This document shows positions 1 to 7,295 of a stretch of DNA of 32,734 nt, piece after piece. The notes under the pieces were generated by a model that saw only the letters and a list, made by a program, of their open reading frames with translations, was not told where the DNA came from and did not search any database. Source of the stretch: a virus; IMG/VR virus record IMGVR_UViG_3300049855_000373, positions 1 through 32,734 of that record, one strand, 5' to 3'. The translations under genes were made by a program, and so were the position numbers. Within the stretch, counting starts at the first letter, position 1; every line of letters begins with the position of its first letter.

Positions 1-2
1 TG

Positions 3-125
3 AATAGCACTGGAACAAGACAGCCGGGTGATGGGTATGAGGCGGTTTCGATTAGATTGCAAACCGCCATGCTTTTCATGCTCAATGAAATTGCAAAACG
101 ATTGCCGGAGTTAGTTGAAGAATGA
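3..125 (+). CDS. C-terminal end of an unidentified phage protein (cut by window start)
   Basis: An open frame enters from the left edge and ends at TGA 123-125, giving 40 visible residues that finish in ELVEE. The visible part is mostly helical-looking, with a hydrophobic stretch around TAMLFMLNEIA. The stop overlaps the next start as ATGA, the usual sign of translational coupling in a compact phage operon. No family is recognised and the start lies outside the window. Confidence 0.6.
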   Translation, partial: NSTGTRQPGDGYEAVSIRLQTAMLFMLNEIAKRLPELVEE

Positions 126-358
126 AAATGATGAAAATCGAAAAACTGAGAGAAATAATCAGCACAGTTGAAAAAGCCAGGGCATGGGAAGACGAAGCTT
201 TGGTTGTCGATATCCTGACAGAAGAAACAATCGACGAAATCTTTACTGTGCTTCCAAGTTTATTGAAGCTATATGACGCAACACACAATACTTATCATGG
301 TATTCACGATATGAGAGAATGCGGAATATGCACTGCTTTGATGGAATTTGAAAAATGA
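122..358 (+). CDS. Small unknown phage protein with a CxxC pair
   Basis: This 78-residue acidic, helix-rich protein shares ATGA overlaps with the genes on both sides, so it sits in a tightly coupled operon. Two in-frame ATGs (codons 1 and 3-4) are possible starts; the first is preferred because of the ATGA junction. A Cys-Gly-Ile-Cys pair near the C-terminus (about residues 67-70), close to several His residues, could bind a metal, but this is inference. No family is recognised. Confidence 0.65.
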   Translation: MKMMKIEKLREIISTVEKARAWEDEALVVDILTEETIDEIFTVLPSLLKLYDATHNTYHGIHDMRECGICTALMEFEK

Positions 359-639
359 AGTATTTCATCTTAAGCGCCCAACAAATTTATACGCTCCAAC
401 AACTATGCAGGAACCTAGGGCGCGTACAAGAATCAGAATCATGGACCGAAGAAAAAGAATACTTAAGAAGTAGTACAATTGAATTGTATAAGGAATCTTT
501 CAAAGAAATCCCTGACTTTATCAACATGATTGTGGGATACTCGACACCCAATCCAAAAGAAATTGAAATTTGGCACCGTGATGAAAGCGGTGAATTAAAT
601 CTAGGTGGCGAGCAAGATGAATCGGTCGAAAGCGAATGA
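355..639 (+). CDS. Small unknown phage protein
   Basis: A 94-residue acidic protein beginning at the ATGA junction with the upstream gene. The N-terminal half looks helical and the last 15 residues are rich in Glu, Gly and Ser. There is no signal peptide, membrane segment or recognisable motif. Its 3' end overlaps the start of the helix-turn-helix gene that follows, so the two are probably co-translated. Function unknown. Confidence 0.6.
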   Translation: MKYFILSAQQIYTLQQLCRNLGRVQESESWTEEKEYLRSSTIELYKESFKEIPDFINMIVGYSTPNPKEIEIWHRDESGELNLGGEQDESVESE

Positions 640-820
640 CCCAAGAATCAGTGTCAGGGAAATAAGTAAACGCTATGGCATCCAAGAATCCGAAACGCTC
701 GGAGCAATTAAAGCGGGGAAGTTGAAAGCAAGCTTCCATCGAATGTGGGCCGAGTGGTTAATAAATATCGAGGAGTTTGAACGATGGAAAAAACAGCGTG
801 TGCAATTATCGCAGCCCTAG
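617..820 (+). CDS. Small helix-turn-helix DNA-binding protein, excisionase/MerR-like
   Basis: The 67-residue product has the pattern of the helix-turn-helix family used by excisionases and small phage regulators: a first helix ISVREISKRYG, a short turn, a recognition helix ESETLGAIKAGKLKA, then a wing-like segment ending in EFERWKKQR. ATG 617 is chosen because AGGTGG lies 8 bases upstream; a GTG at 605 would add four residues. The gene overlaps both neighbours (639 upstream, 784 downstream). It could regulate phage promoters or direct recombination; the sequence does not decide which. Confidence 0.6.
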   Translation: MNRSKANDPRISVREISKRYGIQESETLGAIKAGKLKASFHRMWAEWLINIEEFERWKKQRVQLSQP

Positions 821-1248
821 CATTGTCAGGTCCAGTCCGCGCGCAAGCGGTTGACGCAGGAATGGACTTCGAACCGGAAAAGGACACGGCGCAAGAAATT
901 TGGAAATACCAGACCGAGAAGTTTGACGCCATGCTTTCAGAACTGAAAAGCCATGAATATTTTGCGGGGACTTTGGTATCGATCCAATTTCGCGGTGAAT
1001 CATTCACGGTCGATCGGAGAATGGAAACGCCGAAGCGGACACCGGGAAACCCACCGCCACGACTTGAAACTCTCGGAAGTTTGCTCGGCGGCCTTAGCGC
1101 AAGCACAAGGGGACAGCTGAAAATAAACGTGCAGCGCACATTCGATGAGAATGGCATTGTGAAGTCTGAAAGCTGGACTATCGAAGTTGGCGGAAGCTGG
1201 GAAGCACAGACAGGCATGCAGGATGAAACAGGGAAGCAGCATAAATGA
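784..1248 (+). CDS. Small secreted (periplasmic) protein of unknown function
   Basis: A 154-residue protein with an N-terminal signal peptide: a short charged start (MEK), a hydrophobic core AIIAALALSG and an Ala-X-Ala-like end PVRAQA near residues 18-22. The mature part has no recognisable domain; it is hydrophilic with a Gly/Ser-rich middle and several predicted strands. GAGGAG 8 bases before ATG 784 is a strong ribosome site and supports this start even though it lies inside the preceding HTH gene (37-base overlap). One of several phage products here that would leave the cytoplasm. Function unknown. Confidence 0.65.
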   Translation: MEKTACAIIAALALSGPVRAQAVDAGMDFEPEKDTAQEIWKYQTEKFDAMLSELKSHEYFAGTLVSIQFRGESFTVDRRMETPKRTPGNPPPRLETLGSLLGGLSASTRGQLKINVQRTFDENGIVKSESWTIEVGGSWEAQTGMQDETGKQHK

Positions 1249-1348
1249 CTTGGTTGAACCTTGATTCGAAAGCAGTTAGCATACAGGGATAAACCCGCTG
1301 TGTGTAGCCGGGCAGGGGAGTGCTAGCGCTTCCTTGCGCTGTGGTGCG

Positions 1349-1371
1349 AGTCCCAGCGGCGGGACTTTATT
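1349..1371 (+). terminator. Short hairpin, possible terminator between convergent genes
   Basis: AGTCCC (1349-1354) pairs with GGGACT (1361-1366) around a 6-base loop and is followed by TTATTC. It lies just after the + strand gene ending at 1248 and at the stop codon of the - strand gene ending at 1367, where a terminator is expected. The T tract is weak. The same bases also take part in a larger tRNA-like fold (see findings). Confidence 0.35.
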
Positions 1372-1684
1372 CATCGTCATATTCATCGCGTTCCGCTTTC
1401 TCAGTGACCACGCCCTTGCCTTTACACTCCCAGCAAATCGACCGATCAAACATGCCTTGTCCTGAACCGTTGCAATTTCCGCAAAACTTTTCGATTTCTC
1501 TCAACTTCATTGCTTCCCTCGCTGTTTGCATGGCGGCCTCAATGCAAAGCCTGACCCAGTGTGATTCAGAAATACCAATCCTTTTTGCTGTCGCTTTGAT
1601 CCAAATTTCTTGGTGCACCGTGATCGAATAGCTTTTCCTTACCGTGGGTTCAGTTCCGAAAGGCCTTCCGCCTTTGTTCTTCAT
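1367..1684 (-). CDS. Ribbon-helix-helix-like protein with a DnaJ-type zinc ribbon
   Basis: A 105-residue protein with two parts. Residues 5-55 begin with KGGRPFG, common at the start of ribbon-helix-helix DNA-binding proteins, then a strand RKSYSITV and two helices. Residues 68-95 carry two Cys-X-X-Cys-X-Gly-X-Gly units (CGNCNGSG and CWECKGKG), the spacing seen in DnaJ-type zinc-binding domains. The tail is acidic. The start ATG has GAGG 8-9 bases upstream, inside the end of the preceding lipoprotein gene, whose TGA ends 3 bases before. Likely a phage regulator; zinc binding and DNA binding are inferred from motifs. Confidence 0.65.
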   Translation of the reverse strand: MKNKGGRPFGTEPTVRKSYSITVHQEIWIKATAKRIGISESHWVRLCIEAAMQTAREAMKLREIEKFCGNCNGSGQGMFDRSICWECKGKGVVTEKAERDEYDDE

Positions 1685-1687
1685 GGC

Positions 1688-2113
1688 TCAGTCCTCACAC
1701 TTCACCGCTGTTTGGGATTGGATCGAGTAGTAATCGTTAAGTTTTCCGGTTGGTGCTTTATCGAATCGAACAATCGTATATTCCCCGGCCGTGAGTTTTG
1801 CCGATTGCTCGACATACCAGAGAGTCGAACCGTCATGGATTCGGAGCATGACCAAGGCACTCTCGCAATTCATTTGCGCCGTAAAGCGTGACTCGCACTT
1901 GTAAAGAGTGTTCCATACCAGACAAGATTCCTGGCTTTCAGTCTGGACTGTGTAGCCTTCCAGTTCGGGCAACGCCTTGCTCGGCGCTGTGGTTTTATCG
2001 AAGGTGATCGAGGAACCTTGCGCGGAGTTGGTTCCGCTTACCTTGTCGCCGGTTGAACCGGAATCAGTTCCGCAAGCAGTGAGGACAAAAGCTAGGAAAA
2101 TAAGGGATTTCAT
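1688..2113 (-). CDS. Small lipoprotein of unknown function
   Basis: The 141-residue product starts MKSLIFLAFVLTACG: a lipoprotein signal with the lipidated Cys at position 14 in lipobox LTAC. A Ser/Gly/Thr-rich linker follows, then a compact domain of about 95 residues with four further Cys that could form disulfides in the periplasm. ATG 2113 is chosen over an upstream ATG at 2155 because GGAG lies 8 bases before it and the lipoprotein signal begins exactly there. First gene of a two-gene minus-strand operon with the RHH/zinc-ribbon gene. It may act in envelope modification or superinfection exclusion, but no motif proves this. Confidence 0.7.
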   Translation of the reverse strand: MKSLIFLAFVLTACGTDSGSTGDKVSGTNSAQGSSITFDKTTAPSKALPELEGYTVQTESQESCLVWNTLYKCESRFTAQMNCESALVMLRIHDGSTLWYVEQSAKLTAGEYTIVRFDKAPTGKLNDYYSIQSQTAVKCED

Positions 2114-2166
2114 TTTGTTTTCTCCGTTGTCTGTCTGATTTCTCCCGCCTAACAAAGAACTTATCG

Positions 2167-2183
2167 GTTATTTCCGAAATAAC
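2167..2183. promoter_or_regulatory. Perfect 17-bp palindrome, candidate operator
   Basis: GTTATTTC at 2167-2174 and its exact reverse complement GAAATAAC at 2176-2183 flank a single C. It lies between two divergent lipoprotein genes and 9 bases upstream of the -35 element of the rightward promoter, the position expected for a dimeric regulator's operator. The cognate protein is unknown; the RHH-like or HTH proteins encoded nearby are candidates. Confidence 0.5.
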
Positions 2184-2191
2184 TTGAGCGC

Positions 2192-2220
2192 TTTACTCAA
2201 AAGTAAGAATTGGATATAAG
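2192..2220 (+). promoter_or_regulatory. Sigma-70-type promoter for the rightward late operon
   Basis: TTTACT (2192-2197) and TATAAG (2215-2220) are separated by exactly 17 bases and match the -35 and -10 consensus at 4/6 and 5/6 positions. Transcription would start near 2227, about 30 bases before the lipoprotein start at 2257, and could run on into the terminase genes. No other equally good promoter is seen close by. Confidence 0.55.
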
Positions 2221-2256
2221 TGACTAATATCATTGAAACAGAGAGGCTGTGGATAT

Positions 2257-2523
2257 ATGAGGCTAATTTTCCTAGGGATTTTTCTTGTGTCTTGCAGTTC
2301 GACACCGAAGCCTGAAAACACCACGGTAATCCTGAAAACAACGTGGGCTTGGTGCTATAATAAGTGCGGGCGAAAAGACAATCTTGCAGCTGTAAGCAAC
2401 GCGGCTTGCGTGTGTAGCAACGGTGCGATTGTGCCCTTACAACCTACGGTTCCAGAATCCCAAGAAAATAAAAGCGGAGTGTTCGACAAGCTTTCTTCAT
2501 TTCTCGAATCGATTGGAAATTAG
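2257..2523 (+). CDS. Small Cys-rich lipoprotein
   Basis: The product of 88 residues begins MRLIFLGIFLVSCSS, a lipoprotein signal with the lipidated Cys at 13 (lipobox LVSC). The short mature part carries four further Cys in the pattern C-x3-C then C-x-C, likely disulfide-bonded or metal-binding, and a Pro/Glu-rich linker before a helical C-terminus. The ATG at 2257 is preferred to a TTG at 2233 because the signal starts there and GAGAGG lies upstream. It is first behind the promoter at 2192-2220 and ends one base before the small terminase gene. Function unknown. Confidence 0.65.
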   Translation: MRLIFLGIFLVSCSSTPKPENTTVILKTTWAWCYNKCGRKDNLAAVSNAACVCSNGAIVPLQPTVPESQENKSGVFDKLSSFLESIGN

Positions 2524-2524
2524 G

Positions 2525-2938
2525 ATGGCCGGAAGGAACAAACTACTGACGCCCGATGGAAGGGCCCAAATCGCTATGCTATGCGATATGCTTTTGGGCT
2601 TAGGCGCGTCTTGGCCTGATATCCGAACCGAACTTTTCAGATTGATGCAAACAAGTGACGCCCTTTACGATGAAATACCTTCCCAAAGCACTCTCGAGAA
2701 AATTGTCTGTGAACACTTTGATGCTGTCAATCTAACAGAGCTAAGGGAAAAGAGAAAAGATAGCCTGAAAATCCAGCTGAAAAGAAAAGCGGTGACGATG
2801 GCCTTGGGGGGGAACGTGTCGATGCTTATCTTTTGTCTGAAGAACCTTGCCGGATGGTCCGACAATGTCCAGCCAGTGCCTAGCACAGAGGAAATGAAAA
2901 ACACAATTCGGCTGGCATATGACCCAAAAGCACTCTAA
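2525..2938 (+). CDS. terS: Terminase small subunit (probable)
   Basis: A 137-residue helical protein directly before the large terminase. The N-terminal part (about residues 8-65) has the helix-turn-helix look of small terminases, with ASWPDIRTELF followed by SQSTLEKIV. The C-terminal part ends in GNVSMLIFCLKNLAGWSDN, a pattern typical of small terminases, where the final Lys-Asn...Gly-Trp segment sits before a flexible tail. It would bind phage DNA at the packaging start site and regulate the large subunit. ATG 2525 is chosen because the longer frame upstream overlaps the lipoprotein gene and lacks sense. It overlaps terL by 20 bases. Confidence 0.75.
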   Translation: MAGRNKLLTPDGRAQIAMLCDMLLGLGASWPDIRTELFRLMQTSDALYDEIPSQSTLEKIVCEHFDAVNLTELREKRKDSLKIQLKRKAVTMALGGNVSMLIFCLKNLAGWSDNVQPVPSTEEMKNTIRLAYDPKAL

Positions 2939-4274
2939 GACAACGCTTTCCGGCTTTGAGCCTTTTGGTTATCAATGCGATGTCCTAAGATTTATCCACA
3001 ACCACAACTATGCACAATGGACACCCGAAATTCTGCTTTCGGGTTCGGTTGGCTCGGCTAAGTCTATTTTGCTGGCTCACATTGCAATCCTTCATTGCAT
3101 CCAATACCCGGGCGCTTGCGTTGCCATCGGAAGGCGATCACTTCCAGACTTAAAGAAAACTCTTTTCCGGGAAATCTTGGAACACCTTGAAGAAAGCATG
3201 ATCGAAGGCGAGCACTACGATATTCGCCACAATACCGGGGAAATCGATTTTGCGAACGGATCGAGGATTCTATCGGTGACTTGGGGGGACAAGCGCTATG
3301 GAAAGTTCCGATCGCTCAAACTCTCCATGATTCTCATCGAGGAGTTGACCGAGAACGATGACGAGTTTGAGCCAGGATTCAAGATTCTGAAGGCGCGCCT
3401 TAGGCGTATTCCAACCGTGACGCAAAACCTTTTGATTTGCGCGACTAACCCCGACGAGCCCGATTGCTTTTGGTACAAGTATTTCATCGAGGGCGCGGAG
3501 AAATATCCCAGCCGCCTAGTGTTCTACTCTGTGACAACGGACAACTTTCACCTGGACCCAGTTTATATTCAGCAACTCTTGCAAGATTATTCCCCGCTGG
3601 AAGCTGAAAGATACCTCAGAGGGCGCTGGATTTCGATTGCGGGCCTTGGAATTTATCACGCCTATACTGAGGAAGTGAATTTAAGAAAAGCTTCCTACGA
3701 TCCAGACAGGACCCTTCCCTTGCGCCTGTCGTTCGACTTCAATACCGCCGAAGGTAAACCCCAGTCATGCTGCGTTTTCCAACTCGATAAGACTGGAACC
3801 TTTCATTTCTATGGGGAGTCGATCATTGACGAAGCAAAGTGGTGTATCGACAATCTTGACGACCTCAGTGCGAAAGGATATTTCGACGGGTTCAACCGAT
3901 TCATGGTTTACGGTGATGCCACGGGCCGTGCGCGTTCCTCGAACTCGCTTCGGTCAAACTATGACCTCATCGACGAGTGGTTCGCGCAACGCCGACTCCC
4001 TATGCAGCTGTGTATCGCAAAGATAAACCCGCCAATAGTTCGGCGGTGGACAACTGTGAACGCGCTGTGTCAAAATGCAAGGCTAGAGGCTAGGCTATTT
4101 GTCTATAGCGGTTGTCCAGTGCTCAACCAAGGAATGAAACTCGCGCGGAAAAAGCCGGGAACAGCGGTTGAGGATGACAGCAAAAGATATCAGCATGTGA
4201 CAACGGCGCTAGGCTACGCGGTTTGCTTCGTTAAGGATTACGAGAACGCACAAAATAAGGTGATTCACTTATGA
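2919..4274 (+). CDS. terL: Terminase large subunit
   Basis: A 451-residue packaging motor and nuclease. The ATPase part shows a Walker A-type loop GSVGSAKS at residues 42-49, a Walker B strand SMILIEE at 136-142 with the catalytic Glu, and the coupling motif LLICATNP at 171-178. The nuclease part has the RNase H-like first acidic strand SFDFN (Asp273) and second VYGDAT (Asp333). Length is normal for the PBSX/Terminase_3-type group. It pumps DNA through the portal and cuts the concatemer. It overlaps terS by 20 bases and shares ATGA with the portal gene, so the three are translationally coupled. Family-level identification is firm. Confidence 0.95.
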   Translation: MTQKHSKTTLSGFEPFGYQCDVLRFIHNHNYAQWTPEILLSGSVGSAKSILLAHIAILHCIQYPGACVAIGRRSLPDLKKTLFREILEHLEESMIEGEHYDIRHNTGEIDFANGSRILSVTWGDKRYGKFRSLKLSMILIEELTENDDEFEPGFKILKARLRRIPTVTQNLLICATNPDEPDCFWYKYFIEGAEKYPSRLVFYSVTTDNFHLDPVYIQQLLQDYSPLEAERYLRGRWISIAGLGIYHAYTEEVNLRKASYDPDRTLPLRLSFDFNTAEGKPQSCCVFQLDKTGTFHFYGESIIDEAKWCIDNLDDLSAKGYFDGFNRFMVYGDATGRARSSNSLRSNYDLIDEWFAQRRLPMQLCIAKINPPIVRRWTTVNALCQNARLEARLFVYSGCPVLNQGMKLARKKPGTAVEDDSKRYQHVTTALGYAVCFVKDYENAQNKVIHL

Positions 4275-5734
4275 TCAATCTATTCGCGGATGAGGCTAGG
4301 AAAGAAATTGCAGGTTTCATTCGAAACGAAAGGAGCCGCCTAGAATACCAAGCCGAGATATTTGAAATCATGGAAGGCAACGTCAAGGGCCTGCTTGAGG
4401 ACCGAATGCTCGAGGACCTTGGGCCAAAGTCCTTTCAAGCAGCAAGCACTCGGCAAGCGCCGATCAATGTGTTCAGAAAGATAGTGGACAAGCTCACCAA
4501 GATTTATGACAACCCAGTCATTAGAACCGTTGAAGGTGGAACCGATCAAGACGAAAAGCTTTTGGCTTGGTATGAAGAGGTTCTAAACGTAAACCGAAAG
4601 TTCGGGAAAAATAACGAGAATTACAACGCATACCTGTATGGCCTTTTGCAAATTGGTCTCATGGACCCAAAGCCCGGAAGCCTGACAAGAGTTCCATTTA
4701 TCCGCTCGATACCGAATCACCAATTCCTAATATACAACACAAGCCGAACCGATCCGACAATGCCCGATGTCATTATCGTTTGCATGGGAAAAAGAAAAGA
4801 TTCTAAGGGTGAAATCCAGCATATATACTACGTCTACACCTCAGAAATGTTCGTCATCATTGATCAGTCAGGCGATATTATTTCGGACATGATGAATGAC
4901 AGAGAAATGGATGGAATCAATCCCTATGGAGTGACTCCATTTGCTTATGCGAACGGCTCGCAAGATTGCGTCATGCCTTCAATTCAGACCGACAACAAAG
5001 ACATGACACTGCTTATTCCCCTGCTATTGACTGACCTCAACTATGCTGTCAAATTCCAGGCGTTCTCGGTCTTTGTTGGGATTGACATCGATGACAAGCA
5101 AGTCGAGTTCTCGCCTAACTCGATCCTTTTGTTCCAGACCAAGCCGGGCGGGGAAAAGCCAAGCTTTGACGTAGTAAAGCCGACGATCGATATCAGTGAG
5201 ACGCTAAGCCTTGCCTCATCTCAAATGTCCCTATGGCTCTCGAGCAAAGGCATAAGGCCAGGGCAAATCGGCCAAATCGGAGTCGACCAACTCTCGAGCG
5301 GAATATCCAAAATGATCGAAGAGTCAGACACCTTCGATTCGATCAAAAAGCAAATTGTGATTTACGAGGAGTTCGAGAAAGTATTCTGGGAAAAACTCCT
5401 CAAAGATATTCACCCGCAATGGGTAGCAGCGGGCGTTGTCGAAAACAAAACCATCTTTACGCCATCGGCGCGCGTTGTGACCAAGTTTACTAAGCCCGTT
5501 CCCATGCAAACTCGCGGGGACCTTGTGAAGGACCTTGAGGCCGAAGTCCTAGCAGGGTTCACAAGTAAAAAGCGGGCCATCGAAATCTTGAATAGCGAAC
5601 TCACGAGCGCCGAAATTGAGGACCTCATGAGTGATATTGAAGACGAAACGCCAAAGATTACAGGAGTGATGAAAGATGGCCCGAACAACCAACAGGGAGA
5701 CCCAGTTAACACTCAAAATTCCCAAGGATTTTGA
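4271..5734 (+). CDS. Portal protein
   Basis: The 487-residue protein following terL is the expected portal. Its N-terminal half has the portal-type pattern: APINVFRKIVDKLTKIYDNPVIRT near residue 65 onward, then FGKNNENYNAYLYG around 115-130 and a barrel-like strand region. The C-terminal half contains a long helix and a polar tail with an Asp/Glu-rich segment near 455-475. It would form the dodecameric ring at the capsid vertex that docks terminase and later the tail. AAGG lies 10 bases before the ATG and the start overlaps terL's stop. The last 59 bases overlap the next gene. Confidence 0.85.
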   Translation: MINLFADEARKEIAGFIRNERSRLEYQAEIFEIMEGNVKGLLEDRMLEDLGPKSFQAASTRQAPINVFRKIVDKLTKIYDNPVIRTVEGGTDQDEKLLAWYEEVLNVNRKFGKNNENYNAYLYGLLQIGLMDPKPGSLTRVPFIRSIPNHQFLIYNTSRTDPTMPDVIIVCMGKRKDSKGEIQHIYYVYTSEMFVIIDQSGDIISDMMNDREMDGINPYGVTPFAYANGSQDCVMPSIQTDNKDMTLLIPLLLTDLNYAVKFQAFSVFVGIDIDDKQVEFSPNSILLFQTKPGGEKPSFDVVKPTIDISETLSLASSQMSLWLSSKGIRPGQIGQIGVDQLSSGISKMIEESDTFDSIKKQIVIYEEFEKVFWEKLLKDIHPQWVAAGVVENKTIFTPSARVVTKFTKPVPMQTRGDLVKDLEAEVLAGFTSKKRAIEILNSELTSAEIEDLMSDIEDETPKITGVMKDGPNNQQGDPVNTQNSQGF

Positions 5735-6137
5735 TCCATCGCAACGCGCGGACCTTGCCGACCGAGTGCTAGAGTTTATCCGCGAACGGACCAAAAGCGG
5801 CTACAACGTCGCGGGGAGGGATTGGGCCGGTGATGCTGGAAAGTATACTGAGGAGTACGCAAAGAAAAAAGGCGTATCCGCTGGCGGGCCGGTGGACCTT
5901 TCGCTCTCGCATGACATGCTCGATGGAATGCAATACTTTCCATCCAAAAGCCCAACGGGACAGATTACGGTGGGGTTCAAAAAGGGCACGTTTTTGGAAA
6001 GGAAGGCTGAGGGCAATATCCTTGGGACCTATGGAAAGCCAACGCCCAACCCGCGAAAGGCCCGGCCGTTCCTCGATATCCTTCAAAAGGACCTTCGGCA
6101 AATAATCGACGAGGTGAGAAATGACAGCGGCCAGTGA
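5676..6137 (+). CDS. Head-tail connector or tail-completion protein, gp10/virion-morphogenesis-like
   Basis: A 153-residue basic protein. Its layout, an IRERT helix (35-39), a Gly/Lys-rich stretch, a KYTEEYAKKKG helix, then DLSLSHDMLDGMQY (about 85-98) and a strand ITVGF before KAEGN and RPFLDI, resembles the HK97 gp10/virion-morphogenesis type of connector. AGGAG about 10 bases before ATG 5676 supports a start inside the portal gene. It overlaps the following gene, which looks like a divergent paralogue. The role at the head-tail joint is inferred from family resemblance and position. Confidence 0.6.
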   Translation: MARTTNRETQLTLKIPKDFDPSQRADLADRVLEFIRERTKSGYNVAGRDWAGDAGKYTEEYAKKKGVSAGGPVDLSLSHDMLDGMQYFPSKSPTGQITVGFKKGTFLERKAEGNILGTYGKPTPNPRKARPFLDILQKDLRQIIDEVRNDSGQ

Positions 6138-6570
6138 CGTGGCGAAAGCCTTTTCAAGAATCCTAGCTAAGGTCGACTCACCAGATGCCATGCGAAAGCT
6201 AGGCGGGTTTATTATTCGGACAATCCGCGAGAGAACCAGGGGAAGGGCGCAAGGCGTATCGGCACCCGGGGGGAACGCGACAAGGCTTAAGCGAGTCGGT
6301 GACAAATATGCCAAATGGAGAGCCAAACAACCAAGACACCCAGACGCGGCCACGGGCCGAACCAGCAATTTGACGTTCAAAGGTAAAATGCTGGATGCAA
6401 TGATCGTGAAGAAAGCCACGGCCACAAAGCTATTCATCGGCTTTCGAACTCAAAAGGAAGCCGACAAGGCTGTCTGGCAAGAACAGCAAGGAAGGCGCTT
6501 TCTAGTCCTGTCAGGAAAAGAAATTAAAGACGCCGCCGCTTTTGTGAAACAAGGATTGAGGGGCAGGTAA
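6121..6570 (+). CDS. Second connector/tail-completion-like protein, paralogue of the previous gene
   Basis: A 149-residue strongly basic protein sharing the order of landmarks of the upstream gene: IRERT (35-39), KYAKWRAK, NLTFKGKMLDAM (about 83-94), LFIGF, a Gln/Gly segment, and RRFLVLSGKEI near the C-terminus. These match IRERT, KYTEEYAKK, DLSLSHDMLDGM, ITVGF and RPFLDIL. GAGG six bases before the ATG supports the start, which lies inside the previous gene. Tandem copies could have split roles, for example one at the neck and one as tail completion. Exact function is not proven. Confidence 0.6.
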   Translation: MTAASDVAKAFSRILAKVDSPDAMRKLGGFIIRTIRERTRGRAQGVSAPGGNATRLKRVGDKYAKWRAKQPRHPDAATGRTSNLTFKGKMLDAMIVKKATATKLFIGFRTQKEADKAVWQEQQGRRFLVLSGKEIKDAAAFVKQGLRGR

Positions 6571-6614
6571 TTTCTGTCACGCCCTATTGACATTTATGAA
6601 TGAAGGAACTTAGT

Positions 6615-7250
6615 ATGGTCCAAGAATCTCACCAAGATGTTTCCAGCGGAAACTCCTCCGACTCAGCCAGTGGCGACGGAGCCGGTGACGGAAAGCCAAA
6701 GCATGTCAGCTATGAGACTTATGAAAAAACTCTCAGGGCTGAAAAGAATGCGAAGCAGAAGTTACAGGAAGTCCAAGAACGCCTGATGTCCTTCGAGAAC
6801 GAAAAGAAGACGGTCGAAGAACAAAAGCTGTTGTCCGAAAAAAAGCACATTGAATACATCGAACAGCTGAAACGCGAAAAGCAGGAACTCGAACAAAAAA
6901 CGAGTCACCTCTTGCAAGAGCAAACAGACTTTCGAAAACTCAATGCTGCGCTCGGCCTACTCCAAGAAAAAGGCGTTCAACTGGAATCCAAGTATCTTGG
7001 TTTGCTTCCCTTGGATCGGATTGAGATTACAGACGAAGGTTCAATTGATCTTACCTCCGTATCTCAAGTGGTCACGGACTTCCAAAAGGAACACCCAAGG
7101 CTCACAGCACCGGCCAAAGCGTTTTTGCCCAGCGACAAGTCAAGTTCGTCGGCCAACTCATTGAGCGTCGATGAATGGAAAAAGCTTCCGTACAAAGAAA
7201 AAACGGAAGCGATGAAAAGCGGGCGAGTGAAACATAACTTTAAATTCTAA
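6615..7250 (+). CDS. Capsid scaffold protein (probable)
   Basis: The roughly 211-residue product directly before the major capsid gene has scaffold features: a Ser/Asp/Gly-rich N-terminus, a long highly charged coiled-coil (about residues 30-105, heptad-like Lys/Glu/Leu), and a basic C-terminal tail (KSGRVKHNFKF) of the kind that contacts coat protein. It would template the procapsid and then leave. ATG 6615 is preferred because AAGGA lies 7 bases upstream; an ATG at 6600 would add five residues with no ribosome site. Confidence 0.75.
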   Translation: MVQESHQDVSSGNSSDSASGDGAGDGKPKHVSYETYEKTLRAEKNAKQKLQEVQERLMSFENEKKTVEEQKLLSEKKHIEYIEQLKREKQELEQKTSHLLQEQTDFRKLNAALGLLQEKGVQLESKYLGLLPLDRIEITDEGSIDLTSVSQVVTDFQKEHPRLTAPAKAFLPSDKSSSSANSLSVDEWKKLPYKEKTEAMKSGRVKHNFKF

Positions 7251-7271
7251 GGATGGCGGCTGTCGTCATCC
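7251..7271 (+). other. Hairpin between scaffold and capsid genes
   Basis: GGATGGCG at 7251-7258 can pair with CGTCATCC at 7264-7271 (one G-T wobble) around a 5-base loop. It starts one base after the scaffold stop codon and has no T tract, so it is more likely an mRNA-processing or stabilising hairpin that raises capsid expression than a terminator. This role is inference. Confidence 0.35.
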
Positions 7272-7295
7272 TTACAACAAGAAAAGGGTGACGGC

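Noticed and set aside
708-1217. Minus-strand open frame of 169 codons opposite the secreted-protein gene
   Set aside because: The + strand gene has a strong ribosome site and signal peptide; the antisense frame has neither.
5769-6437. Minus-strand open frame of 222 codons opposite the two connector-like genes
   Set aside because: It is antisense to two real overlapping genes, with no ribosome site and Cys/Leu/Ser-rich junk composition.
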